Source of the DNA: Streptomyces sp. Z26
Lineage (GTDB): Bacteria > Actinomycetota > Actinomycetes > Streptomycetales > Streptomycetaceae
Reading direction: 5' to 3'
Assembly: GCF_003665095.1 (NCBI RefSeq)
Contig: NZ_RCHV01000002.1
Span: forward strand, 2,783,501-2,847,500
DNA: 64,000 nucleotides
Below are positions 1 through 8,039 of the stretch, piece after piece. The position numbers and the translations under genes are program-made. The notes beneath the pieces are model-generated. The model searched no databases, was not told the DNA's origin, and saw only the letters and a program-made list of their open reading frames with translations. How positions within the stretch are numbered: the first letter of the stretch is position 1; each line of letters starts with the position of its first letter.

Positions 1-35
1 AGGGGGCGGGCGCGGCGGGCGCGGCCGGTGCGGTG

Positions 36-1058
36 CTACGCGCAGCCGCAGGAGCGCCGTACGACCAGCCCCGACGGGAACTGCCGTACGCGCTCGCGCC
101 GCGACCCCAGCACCCGCAGCCCGTCGTCCAGCACCAGATCGACGGCGGCCCGCGCCATCGCCGGGCGGTCGGAGGCGACGGTGGTGAGCGGCGGGTCGGT
201 GAGCGCCGCCTCCTTCACGTCGTCGAAGCCCGCCACCGCCAGCTCGCCGGGCACGTCGAGGTCCAGCTCGCGGGCGGCCCGCAGGACGCCGATCGCCTGG
301 TCGTCGGTGGCGCAGAACAGCGCGGTCGGCCGGTCCGGGCGGGACAGCAGGTCGAGGGCGAGCTTGTACGTGTCGTAGCGGTTGTACGGGGCCTTCACCA
401 GGCGGCCCTCCACCGGGCGGCCCGCCTCGCTCATCGCGCGGGCCCAGCCGTCGACGTGGTCGGTGACCGGGTCGCCGTTCTCCGGGGTGGAGTCGACGCC
501 GCCGAGGCAGGTCACGGACTCGTGCCCGTGCTCCAGCAGGTGGCGGGTGGCGAGCTGCGCGCCGCCGACGTCGTCGAGGACGACCGCCACGTCGTCGATG
601 GCCTCGGGGCGGCGGTGCAGGAGGACGACGCGGGCGTCCCAGGCGTCGATCTCCGTCGCGGAGTGCTCGCTCGGCCCCTGGCTGATGAGGATGAGGCCGG
701 AGACCCGCATGCCGAGGAACGCGCGGAGGTAGTGCACCTCGCGTTCGTCGAGGTAGTCGGAGTTGCCGACGAGGACCATCTTCCCGCGGTCCGCCGCGGC
801 CTGCTCGACCGCGTGGGCCATCTCCGCGAAGAACGGCTGGCGCGCGTCCGGGACGATCAGACCTATCAGGTCGGTCCGGCGGGAGGCCATGGCCTGCGCG
901 ACGCGGTCGGGGCGGTACCCCAGCTCCTTGATGGCCGCGAGCACCCGTTCCTTGGTGGCCGGGGCCACCGGGCGGGGCCCGTTGTTGATCACATAGCTGA
1001 CCACCGCGGTCGACGTACCCGCCAGCCTTGCCACATCGTCCCGCGTCACCTTGGCCAC
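36..1058 (-). CDS. LacI family transcriptional regulator
   Basis: A 340-aa LacI/GalR-type repressor, probably sensing a sugar or related metabolite; the ligand cannot be read from sequence. The N-terminal HTH covers about residues 3-55 ([13 protein letters not shown], then the hinge-type [13 protein letters not shown]). A periplasmic-binding-protein-like effector domain follows to the C-terminus, with the family dimer motif [13 protein letters not shown]. The GTG at 1058 is chosen because the HTH begins three codons later and a -10 hexamer TAGACT (1071-1066) lies 7 nt upstream, typical of a leaderless transcript. Longer in-frame starts lie in non-coding-like sequence. It sits directly downstream of glnR, separated by a hairpin, so the two are probably transcribed independently. 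Confidence 0.93.
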   Translation of the reverse strand: MAKVTRDDVARLAGTSTAVVSYVINNGPRPVAPATKERVLAAIKELGYRPDRVAQAMASRRTDLIGLIVPDARQPFFAEMAHAVEQAAADRGKMVLVGNSDYLDEREVHYLRAFLGMRVSGLILISQGPSEHSATEIDAWDARVVLLHRRPEAIDDVAVVLDDVGGAQLATRHLLEHGHESVTCLGGVDSTPENGDPVTDHVDGWARAMSEAGRPVEGRLVKAPYNRYDTYKLALDLLSRPDRPTALFCATDDQAIGVLRAARELDLDVPGELAVAGFDDVKEAALTDPPLTTVASDRPAMARAAVDLVLDDGLRVLGSRRERVRQFPSGLVVRRSCGCA

Positions 1059-1130
1059 AGCCGTCAGTCTACGCGGGGGGCGTCCGCCGTCCCCCCGTGC
1101 GCGCACGGTTCGTACGGCGGCCCCGCCCGC

Positions 1131-1155
1131 GCCCCGCCCCCGAAGGAGGCGGGGC
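1131..1155 (-). terminator. hairpin terminator after glnR
   Basis: An inverted repeat with 8-bp arms GCCCCGCC/GGCGGGGC and a 9-nt loop, 18 nt beyond the glnR stop. GC-rich, with no U-tract, as usual for Streptomyces terminators. Confidence 0.6.
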
Positions 1156-1172
1156 ACTCGGGGGGCGTGCGG

Positions 1173-1955
1173 TCAGCGCGTACGGCCGGAGTCCGCCGCC
1201 TGCCGGGTGACCGCCTCGGCGGCCTCGGTGACGCTGCGGGAGCCCGCGTCCTTCTTGCCGCCCGCGGCGGACGCCTTGTCGCCCTTCTCGGCGGAGACGA
1301 AGCGGTAGCCCACGTTCCGCACGGTGCCGATCAGCGACTCGTACTCCGGGCCGAGCTTCGCGCGCAGCCGCCGCACGTGGACGTCCACGGTGCGGGTGCC
1401 GCCGAAGTAGTCGTAGCCCCAGACCTCCTGGAGCAGCTGGGCCCGGGTGAAGACCCGGCCGGGGTGCTGCGCCAGGTACTTGAGCAGCTCGAACTCCTTG
1501 AACGTGAGGTCGAGCACCCGCCCCTTCAGCTTCGCGCTGTACGTGGCCTCGTCGACCGAGAGGTCGCCGTTGCGGATCTCCATCGGGCTGTCGTCGGCGG
1601 TGATCTGCTGGCGGCCGGTCGCCAGCCGCAGCCGCGCCTCGACCTCGGCCGGGCCCGCGGTGTCGAGCAGTACGTCGTCGACGCCCCACTCGGCGGTGAC
1701 GGCGGCGAGCCCGCCCTCGGTGACGACGAGGACCAGCGGGCAGCCGGGCCCGGTGGACCGCAGCAGCTGGCAGAGGGCCCGGACCTGCGGCAGGTCGCGG
1801 CGGCCGTCGACGAGGACGACGTCGGCGCCGGGGGCGTTCACCAGCGCGGGGCCCTCGGCGGGGGCCACGCGTACGTTGTGCAGGAGGAGTCCCAGTGCCG
1901 GGAGCACCTCGGTGGACGGCTGGAGGGCGTTGGTGAGCAGGAGGAGCGAACTCAT
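1173..1955 (-). CDS. glnR: GlnR, global nitrogen response regulator
   Basis: A 260-aa OmpR/PhoB-type orphan response regulator, the master regulator of nitrogen assimilation genes (glnA, amtB, nirB and others) in actinomycetes. The N-terminal receiver-like domain (residues 1-120) keeps the Asp50-type residue (VVLVD50GRR) but lacks a normal acidic phosphorylation pocket, as is known for GlnR, which acts as a constitutive dimer. The winged helix (about 140-230) contains [19 protein letters not shown] and [12 protein letters not shown]. The ATG at 1955 has a good ribosome site (GGGAGGTGGGAGCGT); longer in-frame starts do not. The sequence is nearly identical to what I recall of S. coelicolor GlnR (SCO4159). 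The C-terminal tail (about 230-260) is low-complexity. Flanked by a LacI gene downstream and a divergent MoaD-like gene upstream, a conserved Streptomyces arrangement. Confidence 0.97.
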   Translation of the reverse strand: MSSLLLLTNALQPSTEVLPALGLLLHNVRVAPAEGPALVNAPGADVVLVDGRRDLPQVRALCQLLRSTGPGCPLVLVVTEGGLAAVTAEWGVDDVLLDTAGPAEVEARLRLATGRQQITADDSPMEIRNGDLSVDEATYSAKLKGRVLDLTFKEFELLKYLAQHPGRVFTRAQLLQEVWGYDYFGGTRTVDVHVRRLRAKLGPEYESLIGTVRNVGYRFVSAEKGDKASAAGGKKDAGSRSVTEAAEAVTRQAADSGRTR

Positions 1956-2334
1956 ACGCTCCCACCTCCCGTTCGCGGCGTTCGGTGTCCGGCTCGTCGA
2001 CCCATGGTGGGTTCCTTCCTCGGTCCCGCGAGGACGTCGGCGGCACCGCGTCGTGCCGCCCGTGAAAGCACGAAAGGACCCGGGGGCTACGCTGCCCAGG
2101 TCCCTCATTCGCAGCAGAATATCGCACCGGGCCCGGCAACGGCAGTGTGAGATGTCCGACCTGCCCGGCACGCGTGAACGGAAAGTGACGGTCGCCCGTA
2201 CGTCCCGTCACCCGCACACCCTCCGGATACGGGACGGAAGCGGACATGGGGACGATGCGGCCCGCGCGGCACGCGACACCCCGGCGAGGCGCCATCATGG
2301 GACCCGCACCGGAACCGGCGAGAGGGACCACAGC
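1956..2334. promoter_or_regulatory. divergent glnR / MoaD-like intergenic region
   Basis: A 379-bp divergent region with no convincing gene. A possible glnR -10 box TATTCT (minus strand, 2121-2116) lies about 160 nt upstream of the glnR start. An inverted repeat GTGACGG-N13-CCGTCAC lies near 2187-2213 on the side of the plus-strand gene. I cannot assign an operator with confidence. Confidence 0.35.
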
Positions 2335-2601
2335 ATGGCGAGCGGCACGATCCGCTACTGGGCGGCGGCCAAGTCCGCGGCCGGGCTCGCGGAGGAGAGG
2401 TACGACGCCGCGACGCTCGCCGACGCGCTCGCCGACGCGCGGGAACGGCACACCGGGCGGCCCGAGTTCGCGCGCGTGCTGCTGCGCTGCTCGTACCTCG
2501 TGGACGGTACGCCCGTCGGCACGCGCACGCACGAGATCGTGCGGCTGAGCGAGGGCGGCACCGTCGAGGTGCTGCCGCCGTTCGCGGGCGGTGCGCGGTG
2601 A
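2335..2601 (+). CDS. MoaD/ThiS family sulfur-carrier protein
   Basis: An 88-aa ubiquitin-like protein of the MoaD/ThiS family, which carries sulfur as a C-terminal thiocarboxylate for molybdopterin or other cofactor synthesis. The N-terminal strand is MASGTIRYWAAAKSAAG and the C-terminus reads EVLPPFAGGAR. The normal terminal Gly-Gly is followed here by Ala-Arg, so either the two extra residues are trimmed before activation or this copy is not a standard carrier. The gene overlaps the next start by 4 bp (GTGA), implying translational coupling. No partner MoaE or activating enzyme is adjacent. Confidence 0.85.
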   Translation: MASGTIRYWAAAKSAAGLAEERYDAATLADALADARERHTGRPEFARVLLRCSYLVDGTPVGTRTHEIVRLSEGGTVEVLPPFAGGAR

Positions 2602-3659
2602 CGGGCGGGACGCCGGGCCCGGGACAGGGGCAGGGTCCGTACGGCGGGCAGGGTCCGTACGGCGGGCAGGGTCCGTACGGGGGTGGGCCGTACGGGCAGC
2701 AGCAGCCGCCCGTGACGTACCCGCGGGACGCGTCGCACCCGGCGCCGCCGGACCGGGGGCAGGGGCAGGGGTACGTACCGCCGCAGCACGCGCAGCCACC
2801 GCACGTACCGCCGCACGCGCAGCAGACCCAGCCGCAGCCGCGGGTCCGGCCGGAACCCGAGCCCGCGCCCGCCTCCGAGCCCGCGCCCCGCGCGGCGGGT
2901 TCCTCGCGCCGCGCCCGCCCCAGCCCGATCATCGCGCCCGGACTCCAACCGGCCGCCGTCACCGCCGTACTGGCGCTGCTGCTGGCCGCCACCGCGCCGC
3001 TGCCGCGCGCCGCGCTCGCGGGCGCCGTGGTGCTGCTCCAGGCGGTGACGGCCGCGGGCTGGTTCCGGCTGAACGGGATGTGGCCCGCGCGGCAGGGCAT
3101 CGTGCTGGCGTTCCTCGCGGGCGTCACGGCGGACGTCGCGCTGCTGACCGCCGGACGGGAGCACACGGGCGCCGCGATCGTCGGCTCGCTCGGCGGCTGG
3201 CTCGTGCTGGCGCTCGTCCTGCACCTGCGCAACCAGTCGAGCCCGGACGAGCGGCTGTACGCCCTCACCGCCTCGTTCACCGCCACCGCCCTCACCGTGG
3301 TCGCCGCCGGGCACCTGGCGATCGCCCCGACGAGCACCGACGCGGTCGGCGTGGGCGCGGCGGCGGTCGGCGTCGCCGTACTGGCGCGCGCGGTGCCGCT
3401 GCCCGCGTTCGTCTCGCCCGCCGTGGCGCTGCTCGCGGCGACCGGCGCGGGCATCGCGGCGGGCCGGATCACCGGCTTCGCCGCCGACGGCGCGGCGGGC
3501 GCGCTGCTGGGGCTGGCCGCCGGGGTGTGCGCGCTGGTCGGCCTGCGGGTGGCCAGTTACGACTTCCCGTCCCGTTTCGTGCACATGACGGCCGGGGTGG
3601 CGCTGCCGCTGACGTTGGCCGCGCCCGCGGTGTACGTGCTGGGCCGCGCCCTGGGCTGA
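2598..3659 (+). CDS. Gly/Pro/Gln-rich N-terminus integral membrane protein
   Basis: A 353-aa protein of unknown function. The first 110 residues are a disordered, probably cytoplasmic tail, with GPYGGQ repeats followed by Pro/Gln-rich sequence. From about residue 113 there are roughly eight hydrophobic helices (for example AAVTAVLALLLAATAP and VALPLTLAAPAVYVLGR). The GTG start overlaps the stop of the MoaD-like gene by 4 bp. Similar genes sit between the MoaD-like and DUF2993 genes in other Streptomyces as I recall; the role is not established. The short N-terminal repeat is encoded by an 18-bp DNA tandem repeat and may vary in length between strains. Confidence 0.85.
   Translation: MTGGTPGPGQGQGPYGGQGPYGGQGPYGGGPYGQQQPPVTYPRDASHPAPPDRGQGQGYVPPQHAQPPHVPPHAQQTQPQPRVRPEPEPAPASEPAPRAAGSSRRARPSPIIAPGLQPAAVTAVLALLLAATAPLPRAALAGAVVLLQAVTAAGWFRLNGMWPARQGIVLAFLAGVTADVALLTAGREHTGAAIVGSLGGWLVLALVLHLRNQSSPDERLYALTASFTATALTVVAAGHLAIAPTSTDAVGVGAAAVGVAVLARAVPLPAFVSPAVALLAATGAGIAAGRITGFAADGAAGALLGLAAGVCALVGLRVASYDFPSRFVHMTAGVALPLTLAAPAVYVLGRALG
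2631..2680 (+). repeat. 18-bp in-frame tandem repeat (2.8 copies)
   Basis: The unit CAGGGTCCGTACGGCGGG starts at 2631, 2649 and 2667 (last copy partial). It encodes the GPYGGQ repeat at the N-terminus of the overlapping membrane protein. Being in frame, copy changes would only lengthen or shorten the tail. Confidence 0.9.
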
Positions 3660-3803
3660 CCCCGGCGGGCGGACCCGGGCGGGCGGAGCGCCGCGCGGGT
3701 GTACCGGCTTCGCCACGGAGCCGTACCCCTCCCGTTCCGGGCCGCCGACCGGGCGGGACACCGCGTTACGCTCACGGGAGTCGAACTCCTGGGGGACGCG
3801 CGT

Positions 3804-4520
3804 ATGCGGGCATTGCGGATCAGTCTTGTCGTCCTCGTGGTGCTCGCGGCCCTGTTGACCGCCGCCGACCGCGTCGCCCTGAAGCTGACGGAGGACGAGG
3901 CGGCCGAGCAGGTCAGGGCGGCGCAGGGGGTCTCCGGTACGGACTCCGCCTCCGTGGAGATCCACGGCTTCCCGTTCCTCACGCAGCTCGCCGCCCGTGA
4001 ACTGGACGACGTGGACGTGGAGCTGACGGGCATGACCGCCGCCGCGAGCGGCCAGGAGGTCAAGGTCGCGCGGGTCGACGCGGAGCTGTCGGGCGTACGG
4101 GTCGACGGGGCCTTCGACAGCGCCACGGCGGACGAGGCCAGCGGCACGGCGGACGTCTCGTACCGGGACCTGAACGCGCTCGCCCCGCGCGGCGTGCGCG
4201 TCGCGTACGCGGGCGAGGAGCGCGCCGCGAAGAACCAGGTGAAGATCACCGCCCGCGTCGACGTGCTGGGCCGGGAGTTCGAGCTGCCGTCGCCCGTCTA
4301 CAGCACCGTGCGGGTCGCCGAGGGGAACGTGCTGCGGCTGCACGCCGACACGATCCCGGGCTCCGGCATCCCCGGCGCGGAGCGCGAGGTCCGGCGGAAC
4401 GTGGACTTCCAGTCCGACGTGACCGGCTTCCCGAAGGGGCTGGAGCTGAAGGAGGCGGACGTGACGGCCGACGGCGTGACCTTCGCGCTGGACGGCAGGG
4501 ACGTGGAGCTGACGCGGTAG
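3804..4520 (+). CDS. LmeA-like DUF2993 phospholipid-binding protein
   Basis: A 238-aa secreted or membrane-anchored protein of the DUF2993 family. The mycobacterial member LmeA (Rv0817c) binds phospholipid and is needed for lipomannan maturation. Residues 1-22 form a single N-terminal membrane/signal segment (LRISLVVLVVLAALLTAADR). The rest is the beta-rich DUF2993 fold, containing GTADVSYRDLNALAPRGVRV. The ATG at 3804 immediately precedes the signal segment. It lies between glnR and cysA, matching the order of Rv0818 to Rv0815c in M. tuberculosis, which supports the assignment. The precise substrate in Streptomyces is unknown. Confidence 0.85.
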   Translation: MRALRISLVVLVVLAALLTAADRVALKLTEDEAAEQVRAAQGVSGTDSASVEIHGFPFLTQLAARELDDVDVELTGMTAAASGQEVKVARVDAELSGVRVDGAFDSATADEASGTADVSYRDLNALAPRGVRVAYAGEERAAKNQVKITARVDVLGREFELPSPVYSTVRVAEGNVLRLHADTIPGSGIPGAEREVRRNVDFQSDVTGFPKGLELKEADVTADGVTFALDGRDVELTR

Positions 4521-4703
4521 CGCGACCGGCCGGGAGGCGGCGGGCGACCGCCGCCGTGTACCCGCCGTCCACGGGCCGAGACGACGGGGTCCGCCGTACG
4601 GTTGCCGCACCCCGGAAGGCGTCCGCCGCCCGCGCCGCGGGGCATCCCGAGCGGCACCAGATCCCGTATGGCGGACCCTTCCGTCTCATCATGCGGATTC
4701 CCG

Positions 4704-4732
4704 GTGACAGTGCCCCGTGCCTCTCCTACGAT
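4704..4732 (+). promoter_or_regulatory. promoter of cysteine leader peptide
   Basis: A -35 GTGACA (4704-4709), 17-nt spacer, and -10 TACGAT (4727-4732). The ATG of the leader ORF is 7 nt after the -10 box, so the transcript should start at or next to the ATG. Confidence 0.65.
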
Positions 4733-4739
4733 CGAAGGC

Positions 4740-4823
4740 ATGAAGCGACAGGCGGTTCTCACGAAGCGACGCGCAGTCGACCTGTGCCGCGTCGCCGCCA
4801 TGCTCTGTCGCGGCGCCGTCTGA
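4740..4823 (+). CDS. leaderless cysteine-containing leader peptide
   Basis: A 27-aa peptide, MKRQAVLTKRRAVDLCRVAA followed by MLCRGAV, that fits the actinomycete leader-peptide type found ahead of sulfur genes. It has two Cys codons near its end and a basic TKRR stretch. The promoter geometry predicts a leaderless mRNA. In mycobacteria, leaderless cysteine-rich upstream ORFs act as cysteine-responsive attenuators of the downstream operon; by analogy this one should couple cysteinyl-tRNA supply to expression of the thiosulfate sulfurtransferase 193 nt downstream. The 4824-5015 spacer is GC-rich and contains several possible stems (for example GCGCAC/GTGCGC around 4921-4942). I could not define one antiterminator pair with certainty. 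Confidence 0.8.
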   Translation: MKRQAVLTKRRAVDLCRVAAMLCRGAV

Positions 4824-5015
4824 CGGCCGTCCTCCGCCGCCGCGCGCGCCCGGGACCGCCGACGTACCGCACCGTACGCACGCCCCCTTCCGCACCATCC
4901 GCCGCCAGCCCCCGCTCGTGCGCGCACCGCCCCGTGCCGTGCGCGGACGACGACGTGTGAGCGCCGTTCCACGCAGAGTCCGCACGCACCCAACCTGCCC
5001 TCCGGAGGAGAACCC

Positions 5016-5852
5016 ATGAGCCGCAGTGACGTCCTGGTGGACGCCGACTGGGTCGAGGCCCGCATCAACGACCCGAAGACGGTCATCGTCGAGGTGGACG
5101 AGGACACCTCCGCGTACGAGAAGAACCACATCACGAACGCCGTCCGGATCGACTGGAAGCAGGACCTCCAGGACCCGGTGCGCCGCGACTTCGTCGACCA
5201 GGCGGGCTTCGAGAAGCTGCTCTCGGAGAAGGGCATCGCCAACGACGACACCGTCGTCCTCTACGGCGGGAACAACAACTGGTTCGCCGCCTACGCCTAC
5301 TGGTACTTCAAGCTCTACGGCCACCAGGACGTGAAGCTCCTCGACGGCGGCCGCAAGAAGTGGGAGCTGGACTCCCGCGACCTGGTCGCGGCGGTGCCGG
5401 AGCGGAGCCGCACCGAGTACCGGGCGCAGCCGCAGGACACCTCCATCCGCGCGTTCCGCGACGAGGCCGTGGCGGCGATCGGCGAGAAGAACCTGGTCGA
5501 CGTGCGCTCCCCCGACGAGTTCAGCGGCAAGCTGCTCGCCCCGGCGCACCTCCCGCAGGAGCAGTCGCAGCGCCCCGGGCACATCCCGAGCGCGCGGAAC
5601 ATCCCGTGGTCCAAGTCGGCCAACGACGACGGCACCTTCAAGGCGGACGACGAGCTGAAGGAGCTGTACGAGGCGGAGGGCGTGGACCTGGGCAAGGACA
5701 CCATCGCGTACTGCCGCATCGGTGAGCGGTCGGCCCACACCTGGTTCGTGCTGCACGAGCTGCTGGGCCAGCCCAACGTGAAGAACTACGACGGTTCCTG
5801 GACCGAGTACGGCTCGCTCGTCGGCGTCCCCGTGGAGCTGGGCTCCAACTGA
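5016..5852 (+). CDS. cysA: thiosulfate sulfurtransferase (rhodanese)
   Basis: A 278-aa two-domain rhodanese that transfers sulfane sulfur from thiosulfate to cyanide or other acceptors. The N-terminal rhodanese-like domain (about 1-125) is non-catalytic. The C-terminal domain (about 140-275) carries the catalytic loop CRIGERSA, with Cys233 forming the persulfide. The sequence matches the mycobacterial CysA2/CysA3 group rather than the ABC-transporter CysA of enterics, so the symbol must be read in the actinomycete sense. The start follows a clear CGGAGGAGAACCC ribosome site. It is preceded by a cysteine leader peptide and followed by sseC, as in M. tuberculosis Rv0815c-Rv0814c, so expression is probably tied to sulfur status. 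Confidence 0.95.
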   Translation: MSRSDVLVDADWVEARINDPKTVIVEVDEDTSAYEKNHITNAVRIDWKQDLQDPVRRDFVDQAGFEKLLSEKGIANDDTVVLYGGNNNWFAAYAYWYFKLYGHQDVKLLDGGRKKWELDSRDLVAAVPERSRTEYRAQPQDTSIRAFRDEAVAAIGEKNLVDVRSPDEFSGKLLAPAHLPQEQSQRPGHIPSARNIPWSKSANDDGTFKADDELKELYEAEGVDLGKDTIAYCRIGERSAHTWFVLHELLGQPNVKNYDGSWTEYGSLVGVPVELGSN

Positions 5853-5858
5853 GCGGTG

Positions 5859-5886
5859 GCGCGCGCCGCACGCGTGCGGCGCGCGC
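5859..5886 (+). terminator. strong hairpin between cysA and sseC
   Basis: Inverted repeat GCGCGCGCCGCAC/GTGCGGCGCGCGC (13-bp arms, 2-nt loop) just after the cysA stop. In an operon this may be a partial terminator or mRNA-stabilising stem. Confidence 0.55.
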
Positions 5887-5952
5887 GGCGGCGGACAGGG
5901 TGACGCGTACAGAGCGGCAGAGCAGAGAAGCGGAAGAAAGGGGACCGTATCC

Positions 5953-6240
5953 ATGTGCGGTGCACAGGCAGGCGGCCCGGACGCCTCCACCATCAAGCCC
6001 GGCGAGACGACGATCCAGGGCAGCGTGACCCGTGACGGCCAGCCCGTCACCGGCTACGTGCGGCTGCTCGACGCGACGGGCGAGTTCACGGCGGAGGTGC
6101 CGACGTCCGCGACGGGCCAGTTCCGCTTCTACGCGGCCGAGGGCACGTGGACCGTCCGCGCGCTCGTCCCGGGCGGCACCGCCGACCGTACGGTGGTCGC
6201 GCGGGACGGCGGTCTGGCGGAGGTCGCGATCGCGGTCTGA
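5953..6240 (+). CDS. sseC: SseC-like DUF1416 protein
   Basis: A 95-aa DUF1416 protein, the family called SseC in mycobacteria, where it always follows cysA2/cysA3. It begins MCGAQAGGPDASTIKPGE, with a conserved Cys2, and continues as a small beta-sandwich resembling carboxypeptidase regulatory-like domains (VTGYVRLLDATGEFTAEVPT, GQFRFYAAEGTWTVRALVPG). No enzymatic activity is established; a role next to rhodanese in sulfur handling is inferred from invariant linkage. Ribosome site GAAAGGGG lies about 8 nt upstream of the ATG. Cotranscription with cysA is likely (100-nt gap holding one hairpin). Transcription appears to end at the strong hairpin at 6275-6324. Confidence 0.9.
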   Translation: MCGAQAGGPDASTIKPGETTIQGSVTRDGQPVTGYVRLLDATGEFTAEVPTSATGQFRFYAAEGTWTVRALVPGGTADRTVVARDGGLAEVAIAV

Positions 6241-6274
6241 GCCGTCACGGCCACCGCGCGCGGACGGGACGAGA

Positions 6275-6324
6275 CGAGGGCCGCGGCCCGCACCGGTGAC
6301 ACACCGGGCGGGCCGCGGCCCTCG
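6275..6324 (+). terminator. terminator after sseC
   Basis: Perfect 16-bp arms CGAGGGCCGCGGCCCG/CGGGCCGCGGCCCTCG around an 18-nt loop that itself can fold. One of the strongest hairpins in the window. Confidence 0.85.
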
Positions 6325-6373
6325 CGCCGTACGGGCCCGGGGGCACCGCCGCGGGCCCGGCTACCGTGGGCGC

Positions 6374-6736
6374 ATGGCGAAGAAGCTCGTGCTCAAGGTG
6401 ACAGCCGGGGCAGACGCCCCGGAACGGTGCTCGCAGGCGTTCACGGTGGCGGCCGTCGCCGTGGCCAGCGGGGTCGAGGTGTCGCTGTGGCTGACCGGCG
6501 AGTCGGCGTGGTTCGCACTGCCGGGCCGCGCCACGGAGTTCGCGCTGCCGCACGCGGCGCCGCTGCCGGAGCTGCTCGACGGCGTGCTGGCGGACGGCCG
6601 GGTCACGCTCTGCACGCAGTGCGCCGCGCGCAGGGGCATCGAGGAGAAGGACGTGCTGCCGGGCGTACGGATCGCGGGCGCGCAGGTCTTCGTGAGCGAG
6701 GCGCTGGGGGACGACGTACAGGCGCTGGTGTACTGA
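6374..6736 (+). CDS. DsrE family protein
   Basis: A 120-aa DsrE/DsrF-like protein. This fold is used for sulfur relay or small-molecule binding, and the sulfur genes just upstream fit that. It opens with the fold's first strand KKLVLKVTAGADAP. A possible sulfur-carrying pair of cysteines lies in RVTLCTQCAARRG (about residues 80-83). The start is leaderless: -10 TACCGT at 6362-6367 is followed 6 nt later by the ATG. It is separated from sseC by a strong terminator, so it has its own promoter. Convergent with the flavin monooxygenase across a short hairpin. Confidence 0.85.
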   Translation: MAKKLVLKVTAGADAPERCSQAFTVAAVAVASGVEVSLWLTGESAWFALPGRATEFALPHAAPLPELLDGVLADGRVTLCTQCAARRGIEEKDVLPGVRIAGAQVFVSEALGDDVQALVY

Positions 6737-6737
6737 C

Positions 6738-6768
6738 CCGCCGCCCGTACGTGCGCGTGGGGCGGCGG
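6738..6768. terminator. bidirectional terminator, DsrE / monooxygenase
   Basis: CCGCCGCCC/GGGCGGCGG arms (9 bp) with a 13-nt loop fill the 34-bp gap between two convergent genes. Confidence 0.65.
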
Positions 6769-6770
6769 TG

Positions 6771-7898
6771 TCAGCCGTCCCCGGCGGCCGGGCCGTGCGG
6801 CTCGGCGGAGAGCAGGTCGACGGCGCGGCCGTCGAGGAGGCGCTGCGTCGCGGCGGAGCGGGGCAGCATCGTCTTCTCGTAGGCCCGTACGGCGTCGGCG
6901 GGGGTGTCGTGGGTGGCGAGCGCGAGGGCGAGTTCGCAGGCGTCGAGCATCGCGAGGTTGACGCCGACGCCCAGCGGGGGCATCAGATGGGCCGCGTCGC
7001 CCAGCAGCGTGACGGTCGGGCTCGGCTCCCAGGTGTGCGGGACGGGCAGCGCGTACAGGGGGCGGTCGACGTACGGGCCGTCGTTGTCGCCGACCAGTCG
7101 GCGCAGCCCGGGTGACCAGTCGCGGTAGCGGTCGAGCAGCAGGGCGCGCAGGGCGTCGGTGTCCCCGGCGGTGAGCCCGGCGGCGGCGAGCCAGTCGGCC
7201 CGTACCCGCTGGACGCAGTACACGCGGACGTGGCCGCCGCTGGCGCGCTGCGCGAACAGGCCGCGCTCGCCGTCGGCCGCGGCGGCGCTGCCGCCGCCGA
7301 CCAGGGCGGCGACCTCCGGGTGGCGGCGGTCGACGTCGTGGAACGACGCCTCCAGGAAGCTGACGCCCGTGTAGCGCGGGGTGGCCGGGGAGACCGCGCG
7401 GCGGACCCGCGACCAGGCGCCGTCGGCCCCGATGACCAGGTCGGCCTCGGCCGTGCCGCCGTCGGCGAAGCGCAGCAGCCGCGGGCCGTCGTCCGGCCCC
7501 TCGACGGCGCGCAGCGTACGACCCCAGCGCACCGTGCCGGGCTCCAGCGCGCGCAGCAGCAGGTCGCGCAGCTGGCCGCGGTCGATCTCGGGCTTGAACC
7601 GCTCGCCCTCGGCCGGGACGTGGTGGAAGCCGAGCGCGCCCGTCGCCGCGTCCAGCTGCCGCATCTCCTGCCCCTCGGGGCGGGCGAGGCGGTGGAAGGC
7701 GTCCAGCAGTCCGGCCTCGCGCAGGGCGAGCTGCCCCTGGTCCTCGTGCAGGTCGAGGGTGCCGCCCTGGTCGCGGGCGTCGGGCCCGGCGTCGGCGTCG
7801 TGGACGGTGACGGCGACGCCGTGCCGCTGGAGGACGCGCGCGCAGGTCAGGCCGCCGGGTCCGGCGCCGACGACGGCGATGCGGGGAGTGGTGGTCAT
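6771..7898 (-). CDS. FAD-dependent monooxygenase (TetX/PHBH-like)
   Basis: A 375-aa class A flavoprotein monooxygenase that hydroxylates a small aromatic or polyketide-like substrate using NAD(P)H and O2; the substrate is unknown. The N-terminal FAD-binding Rossmann motif is RIAVVGAGPGGLTCARVL (about residues 6-23), and the second FAD motif is LLGDAAHLMPPLGVGVNLA (about 295-315). The ATG at 7898 is chosen because the dinucleotide fold starts at once and GGAG lies upstream; a longer start would add a non-conserved tail. It is divergent from a TetR gene, the classic layout of a drug- or metabolite-inducible oxygenase and its repressor, so the TetR protein probably controls it through the intergenic inverted repeat. 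Confidence 0.92.
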   Translation of the reverse strand: MTTTPRIAVVGAGPGGLTCARVLQRHGVAVTVHDADAGPDARDQGGTLDLHEDQGQLALREAGLLDAFHRLARPEGQEMRQLDAATGALGFHHVPAEGERFKPEIDRGQLRDLLLRALEPGTVRWGRTLRAVEGPDDGPRLLRFADGGTAEADLVIGADGAWSRVRRAVSPATPRYTGVSFLEASFHDVDRRHPEVAALVGGGSAAAADGERGLFAQRASGGHVRVYCVQRVRADWLAAAGLTAGDTDALRALLLDRYRDWSPGLRRLVGDNDGPYVDRPLYALPVPHTWEPSPTVTLLGDAAHLMPPLGVGVNLAMLDACELALALATHDTPADAVRAYEKTMLPRSAATQRLLDGRAVDLLSAEPHGPAAGDG

Positions 7899-7922
7899 GG
7901 GGGTGGTGCTCCGTTCGTACGG

Positions 7923-7964
7923 GGTGGGGTGCCGGGCCGTACGGCGATCGCGCGGCACCCCACC
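7923..7964. promoter_or_regulatory. inverted repeat between monooxygenase and TetR
   Basis: Perfect 12-bp arms GGTGGGGTGCCG/CGGCACCCCACC separated by 18 nt, in the 141-bp divergent region. It lies on the monooxygenase side, just upstream of its start. It could be a TetR operator pair or an mRNA hairpin; the position favours control of the monooxygenase. Confidence 0.5.
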
Positions 7965-8039
7965 AGAAAAGCACAACGGATGAACAAGTGCAACGAGTCA
8001 ACTTTTTTATCAGGGCAACCCATGCGGTAGCGTGCCCCC

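Noticed and set aside
33..2150. Very long plus-strand open frame opposite lacI and glnR, and many similar long frames elsewhere
   Set aside because: High-GC DNA keeps antisense frames open. The peptides are Arg/Gly/Pro-rich with no domains, and known genes occupy the other strand with proper codon bias.
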